NCBI RefSeq assembly: GCF_021728395.1
Contig: NZ_JAKKCM010000005.1
Coordinates: forward strand, 1 to 64,000
Reading direction: 5' to 3'
From: Vibrio sp. J1-1
GTDB taxonomy: Bacteria; Pseudomonadota; Gammaproteobacteria; Enterobacterales; Vibrionaceae
DNA: 64,000 nucleotides
Positions 15,968 through 26,972 of the stretch are shown here, piece after piece (positions within the stretch are counted from its first letter, which is position 1; every line of letters begins with the position of its first letter). Both the position numbers and the translations under genes were made by a program. The notes below the pieces were generated by a model that worked only from the letters and a program-made list of their open reading frames with translations, ran no database searches and was not told the DNA's origin.

Positions 15968-17800
15968 TTATTCCACAGTTACCGCTTTTGCTAGGTTACG
16001 AGGCTGATCAACGTCAGTACCTTTGATCAAAGCAATGTAGTAAGACAGCAACTGCATTGGAATGGTGTAGTAAATCGCTGCAGTGATTTCGCTTACGTGT
16101 GGCATTGTGATGATCTTCATCGTGTCATCACCTTCAAAACCTGCATCTGCATCGGCAAATACGTACAGTAAACCACCGCGTGCACGAACTTCTTCAACGT
16201 TTGATTTTAGCTTCTCAAGCAGATCATTACTTGGGGCAACGACAACTACTGGCATATCAGCATCAATAAGCGCTAACGGACCGTGTTTCAGCTCACCCGC
16301 TGCGTACGCTTCCGCGTGAATGTAAGAGATCTCTTTTAGTTTTAGAGACGCTTCCATCGCGATTGGGTAAAATTCACCACGGCCAAGGAACAGAGTATGG
16401 TGCTTATCAGCAAAATCCGTTGCCAGCGCTTCGATCTCTTTCTCAAAAGACAACGCTTGGTTGATTTGCTCTGGTAGTGCATGCAGTGCTTCTACGATCT
16501 CTTGTTCTTTCTCTTTACTAACACGGTTTTGTTGCTTACCAAGAGCCGTAACCAGCATAAGCAGTGCAGATAACTGAGTCGTGAAGGCTTTGGTAGAAGC
16601 CACACCGATTTCAACACCAGCGCGAGTCATAAACGCAAAATCAGATTCACGAACAAGAGAAGAACCTGCCACGTTACAGATGGTCATTGCCGCCATGTAG
16701 CCTTTCTCTTTCGCAAGACGAAGCGCTGCTAGCGTATCGGCAGTTTCACCTGACTGAGATAGCGTGATAAGAAGGCTGTTTGGACGAGTCACAAATTTGC
16801 GGTAACGGAACTCAGATGCGATTTCTACGTCACAACTTACGCCGGCAATATCTTCAAACCAGTAGCGTGCCGTCATACCAGCATTGTAAGAGGTACCACA
16901 CGCCACAATCTGAACGTGCTCTACACGGCTTAAGATATCTGAAGCGTTCACACCAATTGCGTCAGTGACAACAGAATCTGCAGTAATGCGGCCTTCCATG
17001 GTGTTGATTAGCGCTTTTGGCTGCTCGTAGATTTCTTTCTGCATGAAGTGGCGGTATTGGCCTTTATCGCCCGCATCGTGCTCGGCGTTAGACTCCGTGA
17101 TTTCACGTTCTACACGCTCACCAGTGTTATCGTAAACAGTCACTTCACGGCGAGTAATTTCTGCTACATCACCCTCTTCTAGGTACATAAAACGGCGAGT
17201 AACGTTAAGCAATGCCAACTGGTCTGAAGCTAGGAAGTTTTCACCCACACCAAAGCCGATAACAATCGGGCTACCAGAGCGAGCAACAACAATGCGAGAA
17301 GGATCTTTACGATCCAGAGCGACAGTACCGTAAGCGCCTTCCAATTGCTTAGCTGTTTTTTGTACCGCTTCAAGCAGCGTTTCTGACGTGCGAAGTTCCC
17401 ACTCAACGAGATGTGCAATTACTTCAGTGTCAGTTTGAGATTCAAATACGTAACCACGCTCACGAAGTATTTCACGCAGTTCTTCGTAGTTTTCGATGAT
17501 ACCGTTATGAACAACACTAATATCACCTGACATGTGTGGGTGCGCGTTGATTTCCGATGGCTCACCGTGTGTCGCCCAACGCGTGTGCGCAATACCAGTG
17601 CCACCAATGACTTTCTCTTGATCAACCGCATCAGACAGCTCTTGCACTTTGCCCAGACGACGAACGCGAGTCAGATTAGTTTCTGCATCGACGATCGCCA
17701 CGCCCGCAGAATCATAGCCACGGTATTCCAAACGGCGTAGACCTTCGACCAAAATTTCTGCAACATCTCGTTGTGCCACTGCACCTACGATTCCACACAT
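15968..17800 (-). CDS. glmS: Glutamine--fructose-6-phosphate aminotransferase
   Basis: 610 residues. It makes glucosamine-6-phosphate from fructose-6-phosphate and glutamine, the first step to UDP-GlcNAc for peptidoglycan and LPS. The start is ATG 17800 (GGAGAG upstream), because the enzyme must begin MCGIVGA so that Cys2 becomes the N-terminal nucleophile. An earlier in-frame start at 17848 would bury it. A class-II glutaminase domain (~1-240) is followed by two SIS sugar-isomerase domains (~290-600), ending NLAKAVTVE. It lies 119 bp downstream of a DeoR-family regulator on the same strand, and the two are probably co-transcribed. No GlmU is adjacent, unlike in E. coli. Confidence 0.97.
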   Translation of the reverse strand: MCGIVGAVAQRDVAEILVEGLRRLEYRGYDSAGVAIVDAETNLTRVRRLGKVQELSDAVDQEKVIGGTGIAHTRWATHGEPSEINAHPHMSGDISVVHNGIIENYEELREILRERGYVFESQTDTEVIAHLVEWELRTSETLLEAVQKTAKQLEGAYGTVALDRKDPSRIVVARSGSPIVIGFGVGENFLASDQLALLNVTRRFMYLEEGDVAEITRREVTVYDNTGERVEREITESNAEHDAGDKGQYRHFMQKEIYEQPKALINTMEGRITADSVVTDAIGVNASDILSRVEHVQIVACGTSYNAGMTARYWFEDIAGVSCDVEIASEFRYRKFVTRPNSLLITLSQSGETADTLAALRLAKEKGYMAAMTICNVAGSSLVRESDFAFMTRAGVEIGVASTKAFTTQLSALLMLVTALGKQQNRVSKEKEQEIVEALHALPEQINQALSFEKEIEALATDFADKHHTLFLGRGEFYPIAMEASLKLKEISYIHAEAYAAGELKHGPLALIDADMPVVVVAPSNDLLEKLKSNVEEVRARGGLLYVFADADAGFEGDDTMKIITMPHVSEITAAIYYTIPMQLLSYYIALIKGTDVDQPRNLAKAVTVE

Positions 17801-17919
17801 GTGTTTCTCTCCGATTTTAGTTTTGTTCTTCCCTAGCCATGATTTCATATAGAGGCAGCAAGCAAAGGCCCGTACATGAGGGAAGTAAATTTAAAAATGT
17901 TAGTTTGAATATGAGTTTG

Positions 17920-18681
17920 TTAGGCGCAAATGACTTTCACGCCATGCTGTTCAATCTGTGATTTATGCTCAGCTTGTATATCCGCATCGGTCACCAGCAC
18001 ATCAATCTGTTGCCAGGCGAGTTCAAGGTTCGGAATACGGCGGCCGATTTTTTCAGATTCAATCATTACGATGACTTCGCGGGAGACTTCCGCCATCACA
18101 TTACTTAAGCCGACCAGCTCATTAAATGTGGTGGTTCCGCGATCTAGGTCGATACCGTCAGCACCGATAAAAAGCTGGTCAAAGTCATAAGCTCTTAAAA
18201 CAGACTCAGCGACTTTGCCTTGAAAAGATTCAGAGTGCGTGTCCCAGGTTCCCCCGGTCATCAGCAGCGTAGGTTCACTTTCCAGCTCATTAAGCGCATT
18301 CGCCACATGCAATGAATTAGTCATCACAACTAAGCCACGCTTGTCGTTTAACTGCTGTATTAATGCTGCGGTCGTACTGCCACTGTCGATAACAATGCGA
18401 TTGTGGTCTCGGATCAGTGATGCGGCAGCTTTGGCTAAGTTTAGCTTTCGAGTCGAAACATTTGGACTCAATTCTTCATGGATAACTTCCGTCGGGATCG
18501 CGATCGCGCCACCATAACGACGCAAAAGCTGTCCATTTTTCTCCAAAGAAGCTAAGTCCTTTCTAATCGTGACTTCAGAGGTCTCAAACTGATGAGCGAG
18601 TTCATCCACACTGACTTCGCCCAGCTCAGAAACTAGGTGAGAAATAGCGTGTCTTCTTAGTTGAGTGTTTCGTTTCGACAT
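17920..18681 (-). CDS. DeoR-family transcriptional regulator, upstream of glmS
   Basis: 253 residues. The N-terminal DeoR helix-turn-helix (~18-60, VSVDELAHQFETSEVTIRKD) carries the family signature LRRYGGA. The C-terminal DeoRC sensor domain has IDSGSTTAALI (phosphosugar-binding loop), FIGADGID and the closing DVLVTDA. Members sense sugar phosphates. Together with glmS downstream, this suggests an amino-sugar phosphate ligand, but the ligand is inference. No clear Shine-Dalgarno precedes ATG 18681. A perfect 11-bp inverted repeat overlaps the promoter region, consistent with autoregulation. V. cholerae has the same gene beside glmS. Confidence 0.9.
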   Translation of the reverse strand: MSKRNTQLRRHAISHLVSELGEVSVDELAHQFETSEVTIRKDLASLEKNGQLLRRYGGAIAIPTEVIHEELSPNVSTRKLNLAKAAASLIRDHNRIVIDSGSTTAALIQQLNDKRGLVVMTNSLHVANALNELESEPTLLMTGGTWDTHSESFQGKVAESVLRAYDFDQLFIGADGIDLDRGTTTFNELVGLSNVMAEVSREVIVMIESEKIGRRIPNLELAWQQIDVLVTDADIQAEHKSQIEQHGVKVICA

Positions 18682-18696
18682 TTACGTTTTGATTTT

Positions 18697-18736
18697 AAGT
18701 TTCGTTTCGAAAGTTATTATAGTCAAAACGAAACTT
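18697..18736. promoter_or_regulatory. Palindromic operator for the DeoR-family gene
   Basis: AAGTTTCGTTT (18697-18707) and AAACGAAACTT (18726-18736) form a perfect 11-bp inverted repeat centred ~35 bases before the deoR start. A further TTTCGTTTCG half-site lies inside the first codons (18668-18677). Repeats of TTTCGTTT are the usual target type of DeoR-family repressors. Confidence 0.6.
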
Positions 18737-19113
18737 TCAAGTCCATTTATTTCGATCCAAAAAATTAATATTTCTCGATAAAACCTTGTCCTAAGACAAT
18801 TCTTAAACAGTGATATTGGATTCATTCGGTGGTAGAATTCGCCACCGAAAAGAAAATAAATTACAGAAATGAAGGCTATTTTTTTGCAACTTTCTGCATA
18901 TAAAGTGGGATTGGTCACAAAAAGGTAACCAAAATCACCATTCTTTAAGTCATAAAATGACTAAACTTGGTGAAAGACTTTCAGAATCTGAAGTTCAATA
19001 ATGTGGCGGAAAATCGGTGGGTGACAGGCACAAAATGTCATCAAATACGCCCTGACTTCAGAGTAAATAACCGACTTTCAAATTGTAACTATACTTACCG
19101 GAGAGTATCTTCC
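18737..19113. other. Intergenic region between deoR-glmS and pyk
   Basis: It should contain the divergent deoR-glmS and pyk promoters. The pyk frame is open back to 18967, but the upstream part has no family similarity. No other element is recognised. Confidence 0.4.
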
Positions 19114-20526
19114 ATGAAAAAGACCAAAATCGTTTGTACGATTGGCCCTAAAACTGAATCTGTAGAGAAGCTAACTGAGCTAGTAAACGCAGGCATGAAT
19201 GTAATGCGTCTTAACTTCTCTCACGGAGACTATGAAGAGCACGGCACTCGTATTACGAACTTCCGCCAAGTAATGGAAGCAACTGGCAAACAACTGGCAA
19301 TCCTTCTTGATACTAAAGGTCCAGAAATCCGTACTATCAAACTAGAAGGCGGTAACGACGTTGATCTAGTTGCTGGTCAAGAATTCACTTTCACAACTGA
19401 CACTTCAGTTGTTGGTAACAAAGACACTGTAGCAGTGACTTACGCTGGTTTCGCAGCAGACCTAAGCGCTGGTAACACTATCCTTGTAGACGATGGTCTA
19501 ATCGAGATGGAAGTTATCGCAACTACTGAAACTGAAGTTAAATGTAAAGTACTTAACAACGGTGCACTAGGCGAAAACAAAGGTGTTAACCTACCTGGCG
19601 TTTCTGTAAACCTACCAGCTCTATCTGAAAAAGATAAGAACGACCTTAAGTTTGGTTGTGAGCAAGGCGTAGACTTCGTTGCAGCTTCTTTCATCCGTAA
19701 AGCTTCTGACGTTCAAGAAATCCGTGAAGTACTTGCTGCAAACGGCGGCGAGAACATCCACATCATCTCTAAGATCGAAAACCAAGAAGGTGTTGATAAC
19801 TTCGACGAGATCCTAGAGCTTTCTGACGGTATCATGGTTGCACGTGGTGACCTAGGTGTTGAAATCCCAGCAGAAGAAGTAATCTTCGCTCAGAAAATGA
19901 TGATCGAGAAGTGTAACCGTGCACGTAAGATGGTTATCACTGCAACTCAAATGCTTGATTCTATGATCAACAACCCACGTCCTACTCGTGCGGAAGCAGG
20001 CGACGTTGCTAACGCAGTAATGGATGGTACTGACGCAGTAATGCTTTCTGGTGAAACAGCGAAAGGTAAATACCCTGTTGAAGCAGTAACTATCATGGCT
20101 CAAATCGCGAACCGCACTGATTCAGCGCTTAAAGCTGAGCTAGGTTCTCGTCTAGACAGCCCACGTCTACGCATTACTGAAGCAGTATGTAAAGGCGCAG
20201 TAGACACAGCTGAGAAACTGGCTGCTCCACTGATCGTTGTTGCAACTGAAGGTGGTAAGTCTGCACGTTCAGTACGTAAGTACTTCCCAACTGCAAACAT
20301 CCTAGCACTAACAACTAACACTAAGACAGCTGCACAGCTTGTTCTAACTAAAGGTGTTACTCCAATCGTTGTTGACTCTATCGCAAACACTGACGCGTTC
20401 TACGTGACAGGTAAAGAGCTTGCTCTAGAGTCTGGCCTAGGTAACAAAGGCGACATCGTTGTGATGGTTTCTGGTGCTCTAGTTGCTTCAGGTACTACAA
20501 ACACTGCATCTGTACACGTTCTTTAA
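19114..20526 (+). CDS. pykF: Pyruvate kinase (type I, PykF-like)
   Basis: 470 residues from ATG 19114 (GGAGAG ten bases upstream), giving the standard start [20 protein letters not shown]. It converts phosphoenolpyruvate and ADP to pyruvate and ATP. The barrel domain has [13 protein letters not shown], the B-domain DTKGPEIR and the active-site signature [17 protein letters not shown]. The C-terminal domain carries the effector-binding region. Length and sequence fit the fructose-1,6-bisphosphate-activated PykF type. Codon use is strongly biased, as expected for a highly expressed gene. It has its own terminator. Confidence 0.96.
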   Translation: MKKTKIVCTIGPKTESVEKLTELVNAGMNVMRLNFSHGDYEEHGTRITNFRQVMEATGKQLAILLDTKGPEIRTIKLEGGNDVDLVAGQEFTFTTDTSVVGNKDTVAVTYAGFAADLSAGNTILVDDGLIEMEVIATTETEVKCKVLNNGALGENKGVNLPGVSVNLPALSEKDKNDLKFGCEQGVDFVAASFIRKASDVQEIREVLAANGGENIHIISKIENQEGVDNFDEILELSDGIMVARGDLGVEIPAEEVIFAQKMMIEKCNRARKMVITATQMLDSMINNPRPTRAEAGDVANAVMDGTDAVMLSGETAKGKYPVEAVTIMAQIANRTDSALKAELGSRLDSPRLRITEAVCKGAVDTAEKLAAPLIVVATEGGKSARSVRKYFPTANILALTTNTKTAAQLVLTKGVTPIVVDSIANTDAFYVTGKELALESGLGNKGDIVVMVSGALVASGTTNTASVHVL

Positions 20527-20550
20527 TCCGTAACGTTTACAAGATAATAA

Positions 20551-20575
20551 AAAAGAGGGCTTCGGCCCTCTTTTT
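20551..20575 (+). terminator. Terminator after pyk
   Basis: AAAGAGGGC pairs with GCCCTCTTT around a TTCG tetraloop, followed by TTGTTTTT. Confidence 0.95.
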
Positions 20576-20623
20576 GTTTTTGATTCTAACGAAATTGATT
20601 CACCTATTGATTGGCACCAAAAT

Positions 20624-20653
20624 AAAAAAACCACCGATTTTACGGTGGCTTTT
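20624..20653 (-). terminator. Terminator after ilvIH
   Basis: CCACCG/CGGTGG stem around ATTTTA. On the minus strand it is followed by seven T, ending the ilvIH transcript. Confidence 0.85.
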
Positions 20654-20678
20654 CTTGGTATAAGGGTATCCGTTAGCG

Positions 20679-21173
20679 TTAAGGCTTCAGTGCACGCTCG
20701 CCACGCGCAATGCCAACTACCCCACTGCGAGCGACTTCCACTACTTCAGTAACTTCCGAAATCGCCTTAATAAACGCATCCAGTTTCTCACTGGTTCCTG
20801 CCAACTGAACGGTATATTGAGAAGCAGTGACATCGACAATCTGTCCACGGAAGATGTCTGCTGTGCGTTTAACTTCAGCACGAGCAAAGCCACTCGCTTT
20901 GACTTTCACCATCATCAGCTCACGTTCAAGGTGCTCAAGCTCTGTCACTTCCTGAACTTTTAGCACATCAATTAACTTATGTAGCTGTTTTTGAATCTGC
21001 TCAAGTTGCATCTCGTTTGATGTCGTTGTGATATTCATACGAGAAAGGGTTTCGTCATCCGTAGGGGAAACCGTCAAAGATTCAATGTTGTAACCACGCT
21101 GAGAGAACAAGCCTACAACGCGAGACAAAGCACCTGGTTGGTTTTCCAATAGCAATGAAATAATGTGTCTCAT
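20679..21173 (-). CDS. ilvH: Acetolactate synthase III small (regulatory) subunit
   Basis: 164 residues. An N-terminal ACT domain (MRHIISLLLENQPGALSRVV) binds valine for feedback inhibition. The C-terminal half (~80-160) activates the catalytic subunit. The length matches IlvH of acetohydroxyacid synthase III. It starts one base after the ilvI stop, so the two are translationally coupled. The pair catalyses the first common step of valine, leucine and isoleucine synthesis. Confidence 0.95.
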   Translation of the reverse strand: MRHIISLLLENQPGALSRVVGLFSQRGYNIESLTVSPTDDETLSRMNITTTSNEMQLEQIQKQLHKLIDVLKVQEVTELEHLERELMMVKVKASGFARAEVKRTADIFRGQIVDVTASQYTVQLAGTSEKLDAFIKAISEVTEVVEVARSGVVGIARGERALKP

Positions 21174-21174
21174 A

Positions 21175-22899
21175 TTAAGTTCTCTCCGTTTTGCTTAGCC
21201 ACATTTTGTCCATACCCTCACCTTTAATCTGCATAGGGTAAACGTGCTCAGTTTCATCAACGTTAATGTCAACGAACACTAGGCGGTCTTTCATATCAAG
21301 TGCTTTTTGTAGACCAGCTTCGAGCTGATCTGGTGTTTCGATACGAATACCAACGTGACCATAAGCTTCTGCGATCGCTGCAAAATCAGGAACAGAACTC
21401 ATGTATGAATTTGAGTGACGACCTTGGTAAATAATGTCTTGCCACTGCTTTACCATACCGAGGAATCGGTTATTCAGGTTGATGATCTTCACCGGGATGT
21501 CGTACTGCATTGCGGTAGACAGCTCTTGAATGTTCATTTGAATACTGCCGTCACCCGTGACAACGACCACTTCTTCTTCCGGCATCGCAAATTTAACACC
21601 CAAACCCGCAGGAAGACCAAAACCCATCGTGCCCAAACCACCAGAGTTGATCCAACGGCGCGGTTTATTAAATGGGTAGTAGAGCGCAGCAAACATCTGA
21701 TGCTGACCTACGTCTGAAGCCACATAAGCATTACCATGTGTCAGTTTATGTAGAGTTTCAATAACTTGCTGAGGCTTAATAATCTCTGAAGAGGTTTCAT
21801 AGGCTAAGCACTGGCGATCACGCCATACATTTATATCATCCCACCAAGTCTGAATAGCTTCTTCGTCGTTTGAAGCATCTTGCTCTGCCAACAAACCTAA
21901 CATGGTTGTCAGAACTTTTTCTGCCGAACCAACGATTGGTAAATCCACTTTAACGTTTTTAGAGATCGACGAAGGGTCGATATCAATGTGCATAATTTTC
22001 GCGTTAGGACAGTATTTTTCTAAGTTGTTCGTAGTACGGTCATCAAAACGAACACCGATACCAAATATCAGGTCAGCTTCATGCATTGCCATATTGGCTT
22101 CATAGGTACCGTGCATACCTAACATGCCCAGCGAGTTTTTGTGCGTGCCAGGGAATGCCCCCAAGCCCATCAAGGTACTCACCACAGGAAGGTTAAGTTT
22201 GTCTGCTAATTCGAAGATGTGCTCGTGTGCACCAGAAATCACAGCACCACCACCAACATAAAGCACGGGTTTTTTCGCTTCAAGTAGAGACTTTAGTGCT
22301 TTCTTGATTTGGCCTTTGTGACCCGAAGTCGTTGGCTTGTACGAACGCATCGAAATGCTTTCAGGGTACTGGTAAGGCAGCTTGATTTGCGGGTTCATTA
22401 CATCTTTTGGCAAATCAATCACAACCGGACCAGGGCGACCGGTTGTCGCAATGTAAAACGCTTTTTTGATGGTTTCAGGGATGTCTTCAGCTTTCTTTAC
22501 TAAAAAGCTGTGTTTTACTACTGGGCGAGAAACACCAACAATGTCACATTCTTGGAATGCATCGTTACCAATCAGGTTGTTCGGTACGTTACCTGAGATA
22601 ACGATCATTGGGATAGAGTCCATATAAGCGGTCGCAATACCAGTAATTGTATTGGTCGCACCAGGACCTGAACATACTAGTACGACACCCGGCTTACCGG
22701 TAGCACGAGCATAACCATCGGCCATATGCGTTGCGGCTTGTTCATGTCTTACTAGTACGTGTTTAATTTGGTCGGTTTTGGCGTGCAGCGCGTCATAGAT
22801 ATCTAGAACGGAACCACCAGGGTAACCAAAGATCTGCGATACATTCTCTTCGATCAGAGATTGCACAACCATCTCTGCACCTGACAACATTGCTGTCAT
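21175..22899 (-). CDS. ilvI: Acetolactate synthase III large (catalytic) subunit
   Basis: 574 residues from ATG 22899, preceded by GGAGAGCAATT; the frame is open 13 codons further, but without a start signal. It has a TPP-dependent enzyme fold: N-terminal PYR domain with the catalytic glutamate in VLVRHEQAA (~E48), a central FAD/CoA-like domain, and a C-terminal PP domain with the TPP motif GDGSIQMN. It condenses two pyruvates, or pyruvate and 2-ketobutyrate. It is first gene of ilvIH, and leuO lies upstream in the same neighbourhood, as in E. coli, where leuO lies between ilvIH and leuABCD. Confidence 0.96.
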   Translation of the reverse strand: MTAMLSGAEMVVQSLIEENVSQIFGYPGGSVLDIYDALHAKTDQIKHVLVRHEQAATHMADGYARATGKPGVVLVCSGPGATNTITGIATAYMDSIPMIVISGNVPNNLIGNDAFQECDIVGVSRPVVKHSFLVKKAEDIPETIKKAFYIATTGRPGPVVIDLPKDVMNPQIKLPYQYPESISMRSYKPTTSGHKGQIKKALKSLLEAKKPVLYVGGGAVISGAHEHIFELADKLNLPVVSTLMGLGAFPGTHKNSLGMLGMHGTYEANMAMHEADLIFGIGVRFDDRTTNNLEKYCPNAKIMHIDIDPSSISKNVKVDLPIVGSAEKVLTTMLGLLAEQDASNDEEAIQTWWDDINVWRDRQCLAYETSSEIIKPQQVIETLHKLTHGNAYVASDVGQHQMFAALYYPFNKPRRWINSGGLGTMGFGLPAGLGVKFAMPEEEVVVVTGDGSIQMNIQELSTAMQYDIPVKIINLNNRFLGMVKQWQDIIYQGRHSNSYMSSVPDFAAIAEAYGHVGIRIETPDQLEAGLQKALDMKDRLVFVDINVDETEHVYPMQIKGEGMDKMWLSKTERT

Positions 22900-23278
22900 A
22901 ATTGCTCTCCTTACCCAGTTTCCACACCGTAAGGTCAACGGATAGGTCTGGTTTTACATAGTTTAGGGCTTATTCGTAGCCTAATCGAAATACTTCCACG
23001 TTTTCGGCTATGTCTTGCGTTCGTCATAACATCCCGCAAGGTTACCCAACAAATGTAACGTTTTATTATCAACGGGTCTAATGAGAGGTATCTCTCATTT
23101 TTTAATAAGATACTACGAATTGGATTGATAGAAGGAATAGCCGCCAGAGAAGAGAAAATAGACAGTATGATCAAAGAGCATATTGGATAAAAAAAGAATA
23201 TTATTTCATATGCAACTCTATATTTGTCGAAAAATACCCCTCAATTTGGCGCAAATACAGTAGGAATGCTTGTAAACG
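22900..23278. other. ilvIH upstream region
   Basis: No gene is supported. A hairpin with T-run on the plus strand lies at 23080-23103 although no plus-strand gene precedes it. A 30-codon minus-strand frame (23027-22935, several Ile/Arg/Ser) starts with ATG and might be a leader peptide, but no terminator/antiterminator pair follows it, so attenuation is not supported. Confidence 0.4.
23080..23103 (+). terminator. Orphan plus-strand terminator-like hairpin
   Basis: AATGAGAG pairs perfectly with CTCTCATT around GTAT and is followed by four more T. There is no annotated plus-strand transcript for it to end. Confidence 0.45.
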
Positions 23279-23321
23279 AAAAAGTCCCCAGGCATGAACG
23301 AGGCATCTCTGGGGACTTTTT
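23279..23321 (-). terminator. Terminator after the acyl-CoA synthetase gene
   Basis: AAAGTCCCCAG pairs perfectly with CTGGGGACTTT. The minus strand ends in a T-run. Confidence 0.9.
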
Positions 23322-23359
23322 CATCAATTTGAAATCTAAGCGAGTTCAAGTTATCAGAA

Positions 23360-25159
23360 CTAATGCTTTTCCTTGTACATTTCTTCGATTTCGTCTTGGT
23401 ATTTGTCGTTGATAACTTTACGACGCAGTTTTTGTGTCGGTGTCAGCTCACCATCATCCATCGAGAAAGCCTTTGGCAACAATTTGAACTTTTTAACTTG
23501 TTCAAACTTAGCCAGCTCTTTTTGCAGTTCATTAACTCGCTTTTCGAGCATTTCTACAACTTGGTGATGTTTGATCAGCTCAACGCGATCGTGATAAGCA
23601 ATGTTCAACTCTTTGGCATACTCTTCCAACGAATCAAAACACGGAACGATCAATGCTGAGACGAATTTACGTGTATCAGCGATAACCGCAATCTGCTCGA
23701 TAAAGTGATCTTTACCGATAGCACCCTCAATCATTTGTGGCGCAATGTACTTACCACCCGAGGTTTTCATCAACTCTTTAATACGATCGGTGATAAAAAG
23801 ATTGCCGTTTTCATCAATATGACCCGCATCGCCGGTTTTCAGGAAGCCATGCTCATCGAACGTTTTTTCAGTCTCTTCTGGCATTTTGTAGTAACCACGC
23901 ATGACCATAGGACCACGAACTAAAATTTCGTTGTTTGCACCGATTTTCACTTGCGCGCCCGGCATCGATGTACCGATAGAGTCAGGGTCAAAGCAGTAAT
24001 CATCCCAACATGAGACGGTCGCTGTGGTTTCCGTCATGCCGTAGCCTAACTTAACGTTAATGCCCATTGCATGGAAGAAACGGCCGATGGTCTCATCCAG
24101 CTTAGCACCACCACAAGGCATGAAGTTAATACGCCCGCCTAGTAACGCACGTAACTTGCTCAGTACCAATTTATCAGCCAGAGCATGAGCTTTACGCAGG
24201 ACTATTGAAGGCTTACGCTTTTCCTGATGGCATAACGCCATTTTAGCGCCCATGTTCACCGCCCAAGTGAACATGATCTTGCGGTGAATCGGTGCACGAG
24301 ACACCTTCTCGTGAATCGCAGAAAAAATCTTTTCGTAAAAGCGAGGCACTGCACACATCACGGTTGGACGAACCTGACTGAGCGCATCTCGCACTTGCAT
24401 CGTATCTTCCAAATAGCAGTTAGTAGCGCCTTTATAAAGGACATAGAATGTCCACGCTCGCTCGAACACATGAGAAAGTGGTAGGAAACACAGCGAGACG
24501 TCATCCTGAGTCAGGCTCAAGCGTTTATCATGCCCTTCTAGCTGTGCGGCAATATTGGCGTAATCCAACATTACCCCTTTCGGTTGTCCTGTCGTGCCAG
24601 AGGTATAAATCAGGGTAAGCAAATCATCTTCACGAGCTTGGGCAAGACGAGAGTTTAACTCTTCTTGGTAACATGCATTGCCTTGCGCAATAAAGTCCTT
24701 CCAAGAAGCGACAAATGGATGGTCTCCAAGTTCGATATCGTCAGACATCGCTACAATCAGTTCTAGCTGACTACACTTCTCGAAAATACTGACGGCTGCA
24801 TCAAACTGAGGCTGCTCACCTACAAAGAGAACTTTCACGTCTGCATTGTCGAGGATATACGCCGACTGCGCAGCCGTATTAGTCGGATAGATAGGAACCG
24901 TCACACTGCGTAGTTGCAGTGCGGCGAAATCAGCAATCGTCCATTGCGGCATGTTATTTGAGAAAATGCCGACCTTATCTTGAACTCTCAATCCCTGAGC
25001 CAAAAGTGCAAGCGATAGTTCATCCACTTGCTGACCAAATTGCTGCCAAGTAATACCTTGCCATTCATTGCCCACTTTATGTTTAAGAGCAATGCGAGTA
25101 TCACCTTTCGCAATTTGTTCACGAATACGTTTAACAATATGAAAATCTAATTGGGCCAT
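23360..25159 (-). CDS. Long-chain acyl-CoA synthetase (FAA1-like)
   Basis: 599 residues of the AMP-forming acyl-CoA synthetase family. The P-loop signature [14 protein letters not shown] is at ~175-188 and the L-motif/A8 region [12 protein letters not shown] near 340-352. It is closer to the FAA1/COG1022 long-chain group than to classical FadD (~560 residues). It activates fatty acids with ATP and CoA for degradation or phospholipid incorporation. It is a single-gene unit with terminators on both sides. V. cholerae has an equivalent next to pyk/ilv. No gene symbol is given because the family has several paralogues. Confidence 0.92.
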   Translation of the reverse strand: MAQLDFHIVKRIREQIAKGDTRIALKHKVGNEWQGITWQQFGQQVDELSLALLAQGLRVQDKVGIFSNNMPQWTIADFAALQLRSVTVPIYPTNTAAQSAYILDNADVKVLFVGEQPQFDAAVSIFEKCSQLELIVAMSDDIELGDHPFVASWKDFIAQGNACYQEELNSRLAQAREDDLLTLIYTSGTTGQPKGVMLDYANIAAQLEGHDKRLSLTQDDVSLCFLPLSHVFERAWTFYVLYKGATNCYLEDTMQVRDALSQVRPTVMCAVPRFYEKIFSAIHEKVSRAPIHRKIMFTWAVNMGAKMALCHQEKRKPSIVLRKAHALADKLVLSKLRALLGGRINFMPCGGAKLDETIGRFFHAMGINVKLGYGMTETTATVSCWDDYCFDPDSIGTSMPGAQVKIGANNEILVRGPMVMRGYYKMPEETEKTFDEHGFLKTGDAGHIDENGNLFITDRIKELMKTSGGKYIAPQMIEGAIGKDHFIEQIAVIADTRKFVSALIVPCFDSLEEYAKELNIAYHDRVELIKHHQVVEMLEKRVNELQKELAKFEQVKKFKLLPKAFSMDDGELTPTQKLRRKVINDKYQDEIEEMYKEKH

Positions 25160-25487
25160 TTTTTACTTACCTTTGGCTTACAGGTGTAAGCTAATTTTGC
25201 GAGCAAGTGTACTCACAGGATGGCAAAACGCAACTGACGAACATCAAACTTCTCTTTATTAAGAGACTGGCTTCAATATGGATGGTGATCAACCCCATCG
25301 ACACTCGGACAAAAAAGCACTTAACCCTCTGTTTATATTAACTATTGTAAAAAACAAAAGCCCCGAAAGAGCAAACCTTTCGGGGCTTTATAATTGTAAA
25401 ATTTGATGAGTATTTGAAGAGTTTTACGTCATCAAACACTCAGCACTTCATGAGTTACCGGACTCAACCAGTAGCCCATATCATCAT
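25160..25487. other. Intergenic region between the acyl-CoA synthetase and leuO
   Basis: It holds the synthetase promoter and the leuO terminator (25345-25389). No ORF is seen. Confidence 0.5.
25345..25389 (-). terminator. Terminator after leuO
   Basis: AAAGCCCCGAAAG (25357-25369) pairs perfectly with CTTTCGGGGCTTT (25377-25389). On the minus strand it runs into TTTTGTTTTTT. Confidence 0.9.
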
Positions 25488-26447
25488 TTATTTTTGTGCA
25501 ACAACTTCGCCACAGATCATCATTAATTGATCACGAAGCCAGATGTGGCCTTTGTCCTTCTCACTAGACTCGTGCCAGCTCAGATAACCACTGATTTCTT
25601 TGCTTGCAAATGGCAGTTCCAGAATTTGCAGCTGCTCGCTGTTTACCGCATTTTCTGCCATCCAACGTGGCGCAATCGTCACCAGCTCAGATTGGCTTAC
25701 CACATAAAGCAGGTTGCTAAGGCTTGAACCTTCATACGCAGCCTGACAATCAAACTCGCGATACGCTTGCTCAGAGAAACTACGCTGACCATGCACTCTT
25801 GATAGTTTCGCGTGCTTTTCATTAATGAGCTGCTCTTCAGTGACCATGCCCTGAATACGTGAGTGCGTTTTAGAAGCAATCACAACCAGTTCATCTTTAA
25901 AGATTTCCGTGCTCGAGAAACCTTGCTCATCAAAGCGAGCGTAGTCGATCACAAAGTCGATCTCTTGGTAGCGCATGCGCTCAGACAAAAGACGATCGAA
26001 TTCAGCGTCTAAATGAAGCTGAACGTTCGGTGCCTGTTGCTCCACTTTCGACATAATCTTTGGCGCAAAACGTAAGTCACATGGACTACAGATCGCCAGT
26101 TTAAACAAACGCGTTGAAGACTCCGGTTGGAATACAGAGCTTGGTAGCTCGTTGCGGATCAATTGTAGCGCCTGACGGATGGGACCAGATAACTGACGTG
26201 CACGTTGAGTTGGCTGAATACCTCGTCCCTGACGCATGAATAGTTCGTCATTAAACATAACTTTTAAACGTGCTACTGCGTTACTTACCGCTGGTTGAGA
26301 CATACCTAAGTTATGTGCTGCGCGAGTGATATTTTGCTCCTGCATCACGGCATCAAAAACCGTTAACAGGTTTAAATCTACACCACGCAAAGTACTTTCC
26401 ATACGGTAGCTAGCAATTGCGCTCATCGCGTCTTTTTTATCTAACAT
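25488..26447 (-). CDS. leuO: LysR-family regulator LeuO
   Basis: 319 residues from ATG 26447 (GAGGCG upstream); an in-frame upstream start at 26474 lacks a signal. The N-terminal LysR helix-turn-helix (~22-80, VMQEQNITRAAHNLGMSQPA) is preceded by the LeuO-type segment RGVDLNLLTVFDAV. The C-terminal effector domain covers ~100-310. LeuO is a global regulator and H-NS antagonist; in vibrios it also controls porins, acid tolerance and bile responses. Its place between ilvIH and leuABCD is conserved from enterics, though here an acyl-CoA synthetase and three envelope genes intervene. The long AT-rich upstream region fits H-NS silencing. Confidence 0.93.
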   Translation of the reverse strand: MLDKKDAMSAIASYRMESTLRGVDLNLLTVFDAVMQEQNITRAAHNLGMSQPAVSNAVARLKVMFNDELFMRQGRGIQPTQRARQLSGPIRQALQLIRNELPSSVFQPESSTRLFKLAICSPCDLRFAPKIMSKVEQQAPNVQLHLDAEFDRLLSERMRYQEIDFVIDYARFDEQGFSSTEIFKDELVVIASKTHSRIQGMVTEEQLINEKHAKLSRVHGQRSFSEQAYREFDCQAAYEGSSLSNLLYVVSQSELVTIAPRWMAENAVNSEQLQILELPFASKEISGYLSWHESSEKDKGHIWLRDQLMMICGEVVAQK

Positions 26448-26972
26448 TGAGTGCGCCTCTTTTGTAATCGTCAATTTGGTTCAATGAATTCATAGCGAAT
26501 AGAATCCCATCTCGCACAAAAGACGGCGGCTGGATTCAATTATGTCATGAATAGAAAACCTGATTTTTATTATATTTATCGGCCGCATAATTCCGGCTCG
26601 AACCGTACTATCAACGAATTGATTAGAGTTTCGCAACTAGATTGACAATTAATCAGTAAATTTTAGCCCTTAATTTATTTAATCCTTAAAATTCAATTAA
26701 TTGATAAAAACATAAAAAAATATAAAATCGCTAAAATCACGCAAATTAAGCCCATGAATCATTTTTTAAAGAGTTAGGATAATGAGCCAACAACCCATTC
26801 ACTGAGAATATGAATAGATTTTTTAAGAGAAACACAGTCAATAACCCTGAGTAATTGGGCGCAGAAAGTCGGAGCAGCCAGAACAGCAGTGCTGCATAAA
26901 ATTAAACTTTAAATGACTTAACATGCAAATTAATTTCTACCATACTGCACTAAAACTTCTTGGTTCTGGCTT
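26448..26972. other. AT-rich leuO upstream region
   Basis: 525 bases without a gene. The section 26640-26770 is very AT-rich with runs such as AATTAATTGATAAAAAC, the kind of DNA that H-NS and LeuO compete for. No operator can be fixed. Confidence 0.4.

Noticed and set aside
18682-18918. Minus-strand 78-codon ORF upstream of the DeoR-family gene
   Set aside because: It overlaps the palindromic operator and promoter region and has no start signal or family likeness.
22935-23027. Possible ilvI leader peptide (30 codons, several Ile)
   Set aside because: No terminator/antiterminator pair follows on the minus strand, and the peptide is mostly Arg/Ser rather than a run of branched-chain codons.
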